Assembly: GCF_003013715.1 (NCBI RefSeq)
Contig: NC_072818.1
Location: 186,001 to 250,000, forward strand
Direction: 5' to 3'
Length of the DNA stretch: 64,000 nt
Source of the DNA: Candidozyma auris
Taxonomy: Eukaryota > Ascomycota > Pichiomycetes > Serinales > Metschnikowiaceae
Shown: positions 1 to 10,800 of the stretch, in pieces
Numbering within the stretch: position 1 is the stretch's first letter
Layout of the letters: each line of letters opens with the position of its first letter
Notes under the pieces: model-generated
What the model saw: only the letters and a program-made list of their open reading frames with translations
The model's database searches: none
What the model was told of the DNA's origin: nothing
Program-made: the position numbers and the translations under genes

Positions 1-227
1 CTACGATGTTGAGCAAGGTGCTTGCTTACGTGCTTTCTGAGTGGTTTTCGCTCATGAACCCGCTTCCACAGCCCCAGGTTGCTTTTGCGCTGTCGAACTC
101 TACTGCCAGAAATGAGACAGAAAGCAGGGTGTTCAAAGGGCTCGGTGATGTGGTAAGACTATGGAAATCTACTGGGGTCAACCCATGGAGCGTGTTGCAG
201 AGAAATGAGACGATAAGTTTACGGTGA
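1..227 (+). CDS. Secreted lipase, 3' end only (LIP family)
   Basis: The frame is open from the left edge (first full codon at 3) to TGA at 225-227. These about 74 residues align with the C-terminal tail of the two complete lipases downstream: a hydrophobic segment followed by a Pro-Leu-Pro element, an N-R-N/N-R-T-like motif, an amphipathic helix (GLGDVVRLWKS) and the ending GVNPWSVL, equivalent to GIDPLSVL in the gene at 5372. It is clearly more diverged from the other two than they are from each other. The catalytic part lies outside the window, so activity cannot be judged. It is inferred to be the upstream member of a tandem LIP array of extracellular triacylglycerol lipases. Confidence 0.7.
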   Translation, partial: TMLSKVLAYVLSEWFSLMNPLPQPQVAFALSNSTARNETESRVFKGLGDVVRLWKSTGVNPWSVLQRNETISLR

Positions 228-1644
228 GGAAGACGGAGTTTTCGATTTTTAAAGATGTTTGAACTTTTTGTCAAGTGTGTATGTTTTGCTTAGTGAGTGA
301 AAAAGTGAGTACTTCTTGTGAAGTGTGAGCGTAAGAAGAACTAACAAAGAATGCAAGAACAGAGAACAAAGCACTGAAATAAAGAAAGACGAACTCCTGA
401 TGTGCCATTGTCTGAACTGTTTCTACACGCTCATCGTTCAATGGTCATCCCTGATCGTCATTTGTATTTCTAGCCACCACCTTAATGCAGCCAATTACCA
501 ATGCAGGCACTAGTAAGTATCCAAAACTATTTATAGCCTAGATGTCTTCACGGCACCTCTCGTAGGCACTGATTTCATCCACATTGCCTATTGACCTGCC
601 CCTATCTAAAAATTCAAGGGAAAGTCGTCGGCACATCCCAGTCGGTTGCCCTTCCTCGGCTCACCTCTTCCTCGGGAGCGCCCCACAAACTCACTCTCTA
701 CAACCAACGCCAACTCCAACTGCAACTTCACCTCTCAACCCACCGCTAAGCCTACGTTTTTGCTCACACCGGCTAAATCCCTTCCCAAAAAATCTGATAA
801 CACTCCCACCGCAGCCAAGACCCTCCAGCCGCTTACCGATAAGGTAGAGCACCGCACCAAAGTGACAGGATAATATTTACAAACAAAAATGCTGAAACAC
901 GCCTCGTCTCTATATATGTCAATTTCACCTTTGCGTCTTACCAACACGGTGCTCCGCCTACCGTGTTAGGATTCACGCTTCCAGTGCACATGAGACCGAA
1001 ATCGGTCAAGTGAGACAGAAGCCCATAGTAAGAGTTGAGGTGCTTGCACAAACCGAAAACCCACTTTTTGTAACCAAAGCTCTTGATCCATGTTGATTCT
1101 GCCTCGGACTTGGCAAAATCGAAAATGATTGGGTGGACCTGTTTTTTTTTGCTCCACTTGGGTACTTCCTCCGCCGCTTCCTTGTCTACCTTCGCACTGC
1201 TTATACGCGGAAACGCCGCTTGATCCGGGCCATTGTTGTGGAGATGGTGTTTGGAGCTTGTGGCGGTGGGGCTAGCTTAAAGATGCTTTTGTACGAGATT
1301 TTAGTCTATTGTGCTTTCTGCGGTGTTCGCTTTGTGTCTTTGTCCCATTTACTGCCCACTGGATTCGCAGCCGAAAGCTTATTCTTCGCTTAAGAGAGAT
1401 ACACTGGGGAGTTGGGAGGGAGCTGGAAGCTTCCACTGTTTTGCTTGCATACAAGGTGAATCTGGGGACACGGCTGAGCTGTGAGCTGTAGGAACCCCCA
1501 CAAATTTGATCTCTGTTTTGTTTGCCAAGATCACGTTGGCCAAATGACTCTCTTCTCTCTGAGGCCTATGTATGTGGGTCCCGTGTATACACACACTGGA
1601 TGCACGTCTTGCGTTGGCTGCGAAAAACCGTGAATCACCGAGGG

Positions 1645-1677
1645 CCAAGGGGACCAAGGGGACCAAGGGACCAAGGG
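1645..1677 (+). repeat. CCAAGG(G)GA short tandem repeat with AGGGG motifs
   Basis: Four direct copies of CCAAGGGGA or CCAAGGGA start at 1645, 1654, 1663 and 1671, just upstream of the TATA box. The first two copies each contain AGGGG (1648-1652, 1657-1661), the yeast stress response element core bound by Msn2/Msn4-type zinc fingers. A regulatory role is inferred only. Confidence 0.5.
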
Positions 1678-1699
1678 CCCTGGACACTTCGCCGGGGGG

Positions 1700-1707
1700 T
1701 ATAAATA
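1700..1707 (+). promoter_or_regulatory. TATA box of LIP copy A
   Basis: TATAAATA lies 55 bp before the ATG at 1755, followed by a pyrimidine-rich leader (TCTTCTTTTCC). Spacing is typical of a short yeast leader and of the sister gene at 5372. Confidence 0.65.
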
Positions 1708-1754
1708 GAGGTTGATTTTTCTTCTGGTTTCCGTTTTCCCTCTTCTTTTCCATC

Positions 1755-3332
1755 ATGCTTCCCCTTGTTCTTCTCGTGTTCTGGTCCTCACTCGTTCTGG
1801 CCTTTGTGCTGGTGCCCACCCCCCCATCGAAGGACTCCTTCTACAATGTTCCTGGAGACATCGCCAACTACAAAAACGGCGACATCATCAAGGTGAGAAA
1901 CACCCCTGTGCCTGTGAGATCGTTGATCTTCGAGATGAACGTCAAGAACGCCTGGCAGGTGCTTGTGCGCTCCGAAGACTCCTTTGGCGTGCCCAATGCT
2001 TTTGTCGCTACCATCTTGGAGCCTTACAACGCTGACCCATCCAAGCTCTGGTCCTACCAGGCATGGCAGGACGCCAATTGCATCGACTGTGCGCCTTCGT
2101 ACTCCCTTTTGTACAAAGCGTCCATGGATACCATCACCACCCAGTCAGAGATCCCCTTTATCCAGTATGGTCTTTCCAAGGGCTGGTTCGTGGTGGTTCC
2201 TGACTACCAGGGCCCCAAATCTACCTTCACTGCTGGACGTCAATCTGGTAAGGCTGTTTTGAATGGTGTTCGTGCGGCATTGAACTCGGGCAATTTCACT
2301 GGAATCGATGAGAACGCCCAGGTGGGTTTGTATGGTTACTCTGGTGGCTCCTTGGCTACTGGCTGGGCAGCTCAGCTCCAGCCTGCTTTTGCTCCTGAGC
2401 TCAAGAGCAACATCATCGGTGCTGCTGTCGGTGGCTGGGTCACCAACATCACCCTGACTGCTTTGGCTTGCGACGGAACCATGGCTTCGGGTATTATTGC
2501 CAACGCTGTCAACGGAATTATGTCTGAATATTCGATGTTCGACAAGGTTTTCGAGAGGGAGTTGAACCCCTTGAAGAAACGTAAGTTCAAGAAAGCAAAG
2601 GACAACTGTCTCCTTAATTCGATTGTCGAGTACGTGTTCCAGAAGTTCTTCTCGGGCCTCGTGCCTTACTTCTCCCGCAGACAAGATTTCTTCCACGTTC
2701 CTGAGATTGCTGAGATCATCAAGAACAACACCGCTGCTTTGGTTGCCGAGGACGGTGTTCCCGAGATTCCCATGTTTGTGTTCCACGGCAACGCCGACGA
2801 AATCGTGCCCATGGTGCAGCCAACCCGAGGCTACGAGAACTACTGTAAATGGGGCGCTCCTTCCATTGAATGGACGGTTTCAGAGACGACAGGCCACGTC
2901 ATTGAGTCGTTTATTGGCGTTGGTGCTGCTTTCTCCTGGTTGGAAAAGCGTTTCGACGGCCAGCCTCCTGTGGAAGGATGTCAGCGTAGTCAGCGTACTT
3001 CCAACCTCGAGTACCCTGGTGCTGATGTAGCCTACCGCCAGGTGTTGAACACCTACGTGAGAGGCATTTTTGGTGCTGAAATCGGCGAGGACACTATTGA
3101 CATCGACGAGTCTACATGGCTCAGCAAGATCATTCTGTATGGGTTCAGCAAGTTCCTTGGTCTCATCGGCCCTATTCCAATCAAGAGAGAGGAAACCGTG
3201 AGCATTCAGGAGCTCGCCGGTAACAGAACAGTAGACGAGTTGTACAAGGGCTTCCTGGACGTGAAGAACTTGATGCAAGCCAAAGATATCGACCCTATCA
3301 GAGTGCTTGAAGGTGAAGAACCCACCATTTAG
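1755..3332 (+). CDS. Secreted triacylglycerol lipase (LIP family), copy A
   Basis: 525 residues, close to the usual length of Candida LIP proteins (secretory lipase family, PF03583). It would hydrolyse ester bonds of extracellular lipids. The N-terminal 17 or so residues are hydrophobic and look like a signal peptide, followed by a short Pro-rich segment and the mature start SKDSFYNVP. The nucleophile motif GYSGG places Ser196. The downstream HGNADEIVP supplies Asp348 and TTGHVIE supplies His381, a complete alpha/beta hydrolase triad. Several N-x-T/S sequons suggest N-glycosylation. The ATG at 1755 is 55 bp behind a TATA box. It is a close paralogue of the gene at 5372 with the same orientation, so recent tandem duplication is likely. 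CTG codons in the signal region probably encode Ser in this organism. Confidence 0.93.
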   Translation: MLPLVLLVFWSSLVLAFVLVPTPPSKDSFYNVPGDIANYKNGDIIKVRNTPVPVRSLIFEMNVKNAWQVLVRSEDSFGVPNAFVATILEPYNADPSKLWSYQAWQDANCIDCAPSYSLLYKASMDTITTQSEIPFIQYGLSKGWFVVVPDYQGPKSTFTAGRQSGKAVLNGVRAALNSGNFTGIDENAQVGLYGYSGGSLATGWAAQLQPAFAPELKSNIIGAAVGGWVTNITLTALACDGTMASGIIANAVNGIMSEYSMFDKVFERELNPLKKRKFKKAKDNCLLNSIVEYVFQKFFSGLVPYFSRRQDFFHVPEIAEIIKNNTAALVAEDGVPEIPMFVFHGNADEIVPMVQPTRGYENYCKWGAPSIEWTVSETTGHVIESFIGVGAAFSWLEKRFDGQPPVEGCQRSQRTSNLEYPGADVAYRQVLNTYVRGIFGAEIGEDTIDIDESTWLSKIILYGFSKFLGLIGPIPIKREETVSIQELAGNRTVDELYKGFLDVKNLMQAKDIDPIRVLEGEEPTI

Positions 3333-4318
3333 ATGATAGCAAGAAATGAAAACTGATCTGAAGACGAGCGTAGGAGCAAAAGCAAGGACAGCATCGTGAC
3401 AGCGTAGCATTTCCTTGACAACGTTGCATTTCCTGTTACAACGCACAACACATGACGTAAACTGTTTATTATCACTGATGTATGAGCTCGTTAACTCGCT
3501 TATCTACAAGAGCGTTATTTTGAACGCGAGTGCAACACGTTGTCAACGGACTTCCATTGACTGCAAAATTCCGTAGATAACGAAGGTGCCACAAAAGCAA
3601 GTGAAGGGTGCGTCGAAAGCAAAAGGGCTAAAATGGAGCTGCAGATCGCGATTGTGCCAGCACAAATTCTCAGCGTTGGCTGTATCACGGATTGTTTCGG
3701 GTGTTGATGCACTAATTCCGAGACCAAGAAGAAGTGGAACAGGAGTAAGCCCAAAGAGAGAGCGCAATCTCTGAAAGGCTTATTTGAGCAGCTTATTGGA
3801 CGATGAATGCTGACGTAAATATCCAAATATTTTTTTGTGTCCAAAAGTGGTCTGCGATGGTGAATAGAGTAACTGTTTGAAGTAGTACAACTCCATCAAA
3901 AGGCTTGTGAAGCTCTTGTATCGTGGACCGAAAAAGCTTAGAGATGTTACAAATGTAATCATGGTAGTCGTAGGAAAAATTCATCCACTTTACTCAAATA
4001 CATCTCAGTGGGAATTCCACAGCTTGTTGCAAAACGAATCACTCACAGATGGCGATTTCGGTTGACACTGGTCCATTGTTAGCATCATTCTAGCCAGGCG
4101 TTACATATTTTGAAGCAGTGTATGTTCATCTCGAAAAGGGCAGGTGCTTTCCCACAATTGCATAACGATGGGGCCGGACTCTCCATTGCTTCGGAACCAA
4201 TGAGATCTATTGTCGCCTTCTTGAGTGTGGATCATCTCTGGTGGCAGTTGCTGACCTCAAAAATGGCCCCTTAAATCATTATAAAAAAGTAGGACCATTA
4301 ATTCATTCAATTACTTAA

Positions 4319-4700
4319 CACAAAGTAAAAGCTCAAAATATTTTCCTTGAGAATGGCGCAAAGGATTTTTACTTCTCACCATACCTCAAATCTGATTCAT
4401 TGACGGTGGACTTGAGGTTCTTCAAAGCTACAGTGAAAGAGGAATATGGGAAGCCTCAGATCGTCTTGTTGGCTCCTCAGGCAGAAAAATAGGTCAACTC
4501 CCATGTTTAGGCGACTATCACTATCGCAATACATCATTGGGTTCCGTTGACTGACCAAACTCTCGAGATCAACCTCGTTTATGGAGCGAACCTAATAAAG
4601 GAACACAAAGTATGTGCCAAGAAGTCAAATGTTGCTACACGGGGACGAGATTGACACATTTAGTTTCTCGACGAAGGTGTCATACTGTTTCAAATTCTAG
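4319..4700 (+). pseudogene. Possible decayed coding segment, identity unknown
   Basis: One frame is open for 57 codons (4319-4489) and reads like ordinary protein (for example FYFSPYLKSD and YGKPQIVLLAP) before TAG at 4490. After a second stop (4508) the same frame reads on with protein-like text (LEINLVYGANLIKEHKV). A +1 shift near 4635 then gives HGDEIDTFSFSTKVSYCFKF ending in TAG at 4698-4700. A gene broken by stops and a frameshift would look like this, but I recognise no family and the segment does not resemble the neighbouring lipases. It may be chance; a translated search would decide. Confidence 0.3.
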
Positions 4701-5328
4701 AATAACTGAGACACAATAAACACTTTCTAGATGTATCAATTTACATTTTCCATTGAATTGGAAAATACTGTGGCGTGGAATAAGGCTCCTTCATTCCGAT
4801 AGTCTTGAGCAGGACGACAACAGCTTGACCATAATTTAGTCATATTATGTGTATGAAGAGCTTATGCGCCCTTGCGTCAATTCCGTCTTCCCTTGTTATT
4901 GCCTCTTGTACCACATATAAACAAAACCCAACAGGGTCCCCCCACGCAGATTTAAGCGTGTTTGCATCAAACACTGTTATTTGCGTAGTAAGTTTACAGT
5001 CGTGAAACTGGGCGGTGACGTGAACCTTGCTTCGGAAATTGAAAGCAGCTGCAAAACTGCCTTTGTGAACTGTTCGACCGAATAAACCGGAATGCTAATT
5101 TTTTACTCTCAGAAGCTATCTCTTGAATAATAGCAAAAGTAGAGCATTTTCACCTAGCAAACATTGCAGCTGTTAGATCGAACAGACAACAGTTGGCTCT
5201 CATTCATTTTCTTTTTAATTTGCAGGCTCTACACTTGGGATCTTAGGACAATTCAAACCCATGCACGAGAGATTAAAACACCTCAAATGTAACGAACTGT
5301 AATTCATGGGGGTCCCGAGCCCTCGAGG

Positions 5329-5336
5329 TATAAAAA
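5329..5336 (+). promoter_or_regulatory. TATA box of LIP copy B
   Basis: TATAAAAA lies 43 bp before the ATG at 5372, in the same relative position as the TATA box of LIP copy A. Confidence 0.65.
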
Positions 5337-5371
5337 GGCCAGAAAGTTAGCCGGAATACTATCTTCTCATC

Positions 5372-6952
5372 ATGCTTCCTCAATTCTTCTCTATTCTTCT
5401 TTGGGTGGCGTTTGCCCTGGCTTTCCTTACCAAACCAGTTGCACCCAGCGATGATTCCTTTTACGAGGTCCCACAAAACATCTCTGGTTACAAAAATGGA
5501 GACATCATCAATGTGAGAAACACACCTGTTCAGGTTAGATCTTTGATCTTCCCTATGAACGTAAAGAACTCATGGCAGGTGCTTATCCGTTCCGAAGACA
5601 CATTTGGGAACCCCAATGCATTCGTTGCGACAATTTTGGAGCCCTACAACGCCATCTCTTCAAAAGTATGGTCATATCAAATGTGGGAAGATGCCAACGA
5701 CATTGATTGTGCCCCTTCGTATGCCCTTTTGTCCGGAGCTTCTTACGATACCATCAACTCCCAAACAGAGATCCCCATCATCCAGTATGGCCTTTCAAAG
5801 GGATGGTACGTGGTTGTGCCTGATTATGAAGGTCCCAAGTCGGCTTTTACGGTGGGACGTCAGTCTGGGCAGGCAATTTTGGACGGTATCAGAGCGGCAT
5901 TGAGCTCAGGATATTTTACCGGGATCGACAAAGATGCCAAGGTTGGCTTGTACGGGTACTCTGGTGGTGCTTTGGCCTCGGGATGGGCGGCTCAGATCCA
6001 GCCTCTGTATGCGCCAGAAATTAAAGATCATATTGTAGGAGCGGCCATTGGCGGCTGGGTCACAAATGTCACCAGTACGGCCTTGGCGGCAGATGGTACT
6101 CTCTTTGCCGGCCTCATTGCCAACGGATTCAATGGTATCTACTCTGAGTACTCACAGTACAAGGATGTCTTGGACAGAAACTTGGACGCCGGCAAAAAAG
6201 CAGATTTTTACAAGGCAAAGCTGCTCTGTCTTGTGGGCTCTGCTACCAAGTACCTTTTCCAAAAATTCTTCCTGGGCATCAATCCGTACATCATCCCGGG
6301 TGAAGACTACTTTCATATTCCGATTAACCAGGAGATCTTTGCTAACATCACTGCTGCTTTGACAAAAGAAGACGGTGTACCTGAGATCCCCATGTTTGTG
6401 TTCCATGGCCAGGAAGATCAAGTTGCACCTGTGGAGCAGCCTACTAGAGCATATGAGAACTTCTGCAGCTGGGGTGCTCCCTCGATTGAGTGGTCTCTCG
6501 GTGCCAACTCAGGCCATGGCCTCGAGCTTCTTTTCGGTACTGGCGCTGGACTTGCTTGGTTGGAGAAACGCTTTGATGGCCATTTGCCTATCGAGGGCTG
6601 TCTGAAGACTGTGAGAACGACCAATCTTGAGTACCCTGGAGCAGAGGCACCATACATCCAGATTTTGGAGGACTACGTTCAGGGTATTTTTGGAGCCAAG
6701 GTAGGCTTAGATACCAGTGATATCAGCAACACGTCCTTGCTTGTCAAAGTTGTTGCGTACGCCATCAGCAAGTTTGTGGGTCTTATTGGCCCACTTCCGC
6801 TCAAGAGAGACGGAGCAATGTTGTTTCAGGAAAAAGCAGGCAACAGAACTGTGGATGAGATGTACAAGGGTCTTGAGGACGTGAAGAAGTTGATGGAGGA
6901 CAATGGAATTGATCCTTTGAGTGTTCTTAGGGGCACCCCCATCACACTCTAG
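5372..6952 (+). CDS. Secreted triacylglycerol lipase (LIP family), copy B
   Basis: 526 residues, collinear with LIP copy A over its full length and therefore an extracellular lipase of the same family. It has an N-terminal hydrophobic signal segment (about residues 1-17). The nucleophile motif GYSGG gives Ser197, HGQEDQVAP gives Asp349 and NSGHGLE gives His382. The conserved C-terminal tail NRTVDEMYKGL ends in GIDPLSVLRG, which identifies the partial copy at the left edge of the window. N-x-T/S sequons are scattered through the protein. The two complete copies differ in many surface positions (for example RNLDAGKKADFY against RELNPLKKRKFK), so they may differ in substrate or expression. Confidence 0.93.
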   Translation: MLPQFFSILLWVAFALAFLTKPVAPSDDSFYEVPQNISGYKNGDIINVRNTPVQVRSLIFPMNVKNSWQVLIRSEDTFGNPNAFVATILEPYNAISSKVWSYQMWEDANDIDCAPSYALLSGASYDTINSQTEIPIIQYGLSKGWYVVVPDYEGPKSAFTVGRQSGQAILDGIRAALSSGYFTGIDKDAKVGLYGYSGGALASGWAAQIQPLYAPEIKDHIVGAAIGGWVTNVTSTALAADGTLFAGLIANGFNGIYSEYSQYKDVLDRNLDAGKKADFYKAKLLCLVGSATKYLFQKFFLGINPYIIPGEDYFHIPINQEIFANITAALTKEDGVPEIPMFVFHGQEDQVAPVEQPTRAYENFCSWGAPSIEWSLGANSGHGLELLFGTGAGLAWLEKRFDGHLPIEGCLKTVRTTNLEYPGAEAPYIQILEDYVQGIFGAKVGLDTSDISNTSLLVKVVAYAISKFVGLIGPLPLKRDGAMLFQEKAGNRTVDEMYKGLEDVKKLMEDNGIDPLSVLRGTPITL

Positions 6953-7820
6953 ATATAGTTTCCTCCCAGATTTTGTACAAGCTGAAGGATATTTGCTATT
7001 TTCATTTGTTTAAACCCATACCTGGTGCGCAATGTGTGATATATATATGTTGTCAGATCTTGTTCCATCAAAATGCTCCACTTGCTATGCCACGGCTGTG
7101 TAACCAACAACAAGCTCCACATCCACAACCCCTGATAGTTCGAGCAGAACAAGTTGTTTTTCTTTTCTTGTCAATATAGATAGCTTTCAGCTTTGTCTGA
7201 GTAGATCACTACCACTAGCTTAAATAGACTTTCCATATTCCCAGGGTCACACAAAACACCAAAGATGAAACATTTGCATTCAAAAGCATAACACCATTTT
7301 TCAGGTTGCAAAATTCGGGACTTGTGCTATCCTCCATATTTTCTCTTCCGTGCTACTCTCGTGATTCCTCAAGATACTTCTACTTTTGCAGCCACAAATG
7401 TTTGTCCCCATCGAATACTCCAAACATCACAGATATCCATTTGGCCCTGGATAAAGTATTTTATCTTCCAAATAGGCTTGTCCCTTTTTAGTACCCCCCA
7501 TTCATCTTGCATCCTTCTCTAGGTGCCCACACAAGTACGTTAATCTCACCTCAATCCACCTCTAACCAATCTTCGACTTCATTCAAATTAATTACTACCC
7601 CTTCCAACCCACAATCTCTTCCTGAAACCTTATCCTTCCTACCCCTTCCTCTCTTCACCAAAAAATTCTTTCTGTCCTTGTTACCTTCACCCATTTCCCC
7701 AGATAAGGACCTGCACCTAGCTAAATGGCTCTATCAAGCTCAGTTCCCTGCTACAACATAAATTCCTTCAATTGTGTTTGAAATTCCCATAGAAAAGTGT
7801 CAACAACTTGCTCATTAAAA
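6953..7820. other. Intergenic; leader and promoter of SIP3-like gene
   Basis: No gene. The last 300 bp upstream of the ATG at 7821 is strongly pyrimidine-rich (CCT/TTC runs), as expected for a yeast promoter and leader. Open frames seen here are by-products of that composition. Confidence 0.6.
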
Positions 7821-10800
7821 ATGCCCTCAGCAGATCCGCCGTCACAGGTGCCTCCTCTGCAAGCAAAGTCCTCAATCGAGGTCAATACCGAGGCTTCCGC
7901 AACCGTGAAAGAAGCCCAGCAAGCAGAGGCAGAGGAAGAGTTGCACTTGCCCGTGGACCTTCACCAGATCAAGCTCATTTCTGTGGCGCTCAAGGAAGCC
8001 GCTTTGGACTCTCCGTCGTTCAGAGCGTCGGTGGCTCATTTACATAACCAGCTAATGACCACTGAAAAATGGATTCTAGCTCTTAGACTGTCCCTAACGA
8101 AAATTCCGAAACAGGTGAAGGAATTGCAAAGCTACGTCGACTCATTTCTTGAGTATATGACGCCACAGTCGTTGCTGGACGGCCTTGTGGACCAAGAGTA
8201 CACCCAGACAGCGATGAATGCGATCTTCGATGGGCTTCGGATGATCTGGGACATCAGTTTGGGGTTGCTCAATTTCTCGATTCCCCGACTCGAAACGACA
8301 AAAGACCACATCATTGAACGCATTGCCCTATACCAAACATACAAAATGCGGTACGACGTGGCCCAGGCCAACTACGATAAGTTCTTGCAGATCCACATGG
8401 CCACGCTGAAGCTGAAAGACCCGGCGTTGATTATGGAGGACCTGTTGCAGCTATTCAATGTGAGGAAGGAGTATTTGAATGCTAGTCTTGATTTAATTCT
8501 CGAACTAAACCAGGTGATCGATCAAGTGAACAACCGGTTGGTGAGGTTTATCTACCTCATGTGGCACCAGAAAATGGAGCGGTTTGGCTCACACCCGATT
8601 GTCACACAGCTCTTAGGTGACGTTTGGAATCATTTAAAAAAGATATCGTCCTGGTGTGACCACCACAGAAGCTCTGTGGGCAAGCTTCACAAGGACATGG
8701 AGGCAGCACGGAAACAAATTCAAGAGTCGACCATTGCCACTTTTTTTCCTTCGGGAGACATTAACGATTACAGATCGTCACTCATAAGTGGGGCAGTATT
8801 GTCGCTATACCCCGAGTCCGCAGTTGAGAAGCACGGGTATTTGTTCATGAAAACATACGTCGAAAAATCCACAAAACCCGTATGGGTGCCACGGTGGGCG
8901 TTTCTCCAAGGAGGAGTCTTTGGTCTCTTGGAGCTTAGTCCGTCTGGAACGGCAGTCCAGGAAACCGACAAGATTGGCGTTTTGATATGCAACACGAAGT
9001 ACACCCCCAACGAAGAAAGAAGGTTTTGCTTTGAGCTCAAGACCATAGACACCACTTTAGTGTTCCAAGCAGAAACCGTGCAAGAGCTTTCTCTGTGGCT
9101 CAAAGTGTTTGAGAATGTAAAAATGAGAATCACGGACTCCACAGACCCAATGTCAAGCTTGTTGGGTATTGCCAGCAATAGGTACCCTCCTCTTATGAAC
9201 GAGTTTGCATCCACAGTCAACACATCCACAGACAAGCAGTTGACAAACTCGAAGATCATCAACAAGGAAGGTCAGATCATAACATCTTCCAAGTTGTCTA
9301 CTCATTTGATAAAAAATCAAAAACTATTCCAAACTTTTATTTACAGCCAGGTAACAAAGATCAGACTTCCCTTCTTTACTGAGTACAGCCGCTCAGCTCT
9401 CATTGCCTACAGTTTTGCCGGCTCCACAGTTGTGCCCACAGCACTCAGCGCCAACATCTGGGGCTCCTTGAACTGGGGCGTATACTATTTGCATGATGAC
9501 ACAATTGATAGAGGTGCCAAAGAGCCCGAGTTCTCACCCGAGGATATATTCACTAAGCAAATTGGCCAAGGCATCATGGTTCCGTCGAACTATCCAGACA
9601 CGCTTTTAGCGAGCGAAATTCAGTTGAGGGCACTTTTTGAGGCTGAAGTTGATGGAGATGAGTGTTGTTTGCTTTCATTTCATTGTCTTTGGTCACCAAA
9701 CTCCAATCAAGAGCTTCGAAGCACTGCCTTCATTACGCATAAGCACTTTTACTTCTATCTTCACTCGCTGGGATTCGTCTCTCTTTGCAAAATTCCAATC
9801 GACCAAATCGTTGAAGGGTCTTGTGTGCTTAAAAAGACGTACGATTATGTCAAAGTGTTCAGAGTCAACGGTCTGATGAAGCTCAAGATTTTTTTGGATG
9901 AGGGAATCTTGATAGCACAAAAGATCAACGGCATCGTCGAGAATTGCACCAGTAACAATCCTCTAGATGTATGTGGCTTGATCAACAAACTCAAAGATAT
10001 TGAACGAGATTACGAGCTGAAGAAGGAGGAACTTATGCATATGGCCCAAAACAAAGCCTCCACAAATGAGGCTAGCTCATTCCAGATTGATCGTAATCCT
10101 CATGATCCAACCCCTCGTTTCAGAGTCGACTTCAGTGACGACATGTACCATCTTTGTCAATATACTATCAAACTTCCACCCAAAGCAGTTTTTCATATAC
10201 TTTTTGGAGCAAAGTCTCATGTGTTGGATGCATCTTACCCCGTGGTTTCCGTCAAATACATCACAAAAGGGTCGTGGATGAAGGTTCCGGGTAATGATCG
10301 AGGTTTATACAGAGATTTTCTCTCTGCTTTGGTATACCACAACGGCAAAACTGATACGGTGACGGTTAGACAAGAAATCGAGGATATGAGCGATAATGAG
10401 TACTACTGTTGCAAAGCGCTGAGATCAATGTTCAAGTTTGGTATGGTGACGTTTGAAATCAAGTCGAGAATTGTCATTATCGCCACGGAAGGTGGCAACT
10501 CTCGGATACTTTACTATGCCCTGATAGATTTTGACAGAAAGAATATCATCAATCCAATCCTCAAGAACTTGTTCAAGACATTCCAGCTTTCCTTTGCCAA
10601 TGGTATATACCGTCGTTTGGAAAAGACGTCCCTGGTGATTGGTAGCCACGGCCAAATCGCCAAGGCCATCTACTTATATGGCAAGATTCCTGTTGCAGAG
10701 ACTCCATACGTTGTTCCAAAGCCTAATCCCACAAAATTAAACATCGACACATTGTTTCGCTTGATGGCCAGGGGAACTGCCGGATCGATCTGGAGAAAAG

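Larger units (their letters stand above)
228..1754. other. Spacer between lipase genes; promoter of LIP copy A
   Basis: No convincing gene. Open frames here are short, start at non-ATG codons or lack protein character. The proximal 110 bp carries a CCAAGGGGA tandem repeat and a TATA box. The rest is presumed terminator of the upstream lipase plus upstream regulatory DNA. Confidence 0.6.
3333..5371. other. 2-kb spacer between LIP copies A and B
   Basis: No intact gene. From about 3985 to 5270 there are hardly any open frames. A possible decayed coding segment at 4319-4700 is listed separately. The last 50 bp carries the TATA box of LIP copy B. Confidence 0.6.

Noticed and set aside
1379..1819. 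146-codon minus-strand frame in the LIP copy A promoter
   Set aside because: Overlaps the TATA box and signal peptide of the lipase and reads through the tandem repeat; no protein character.
2145..2786. 213-codon minus-strand frame inside LIP copy A
   Set aside because: Antisense to the catalytic part of the lipase, low-complexity shadow.
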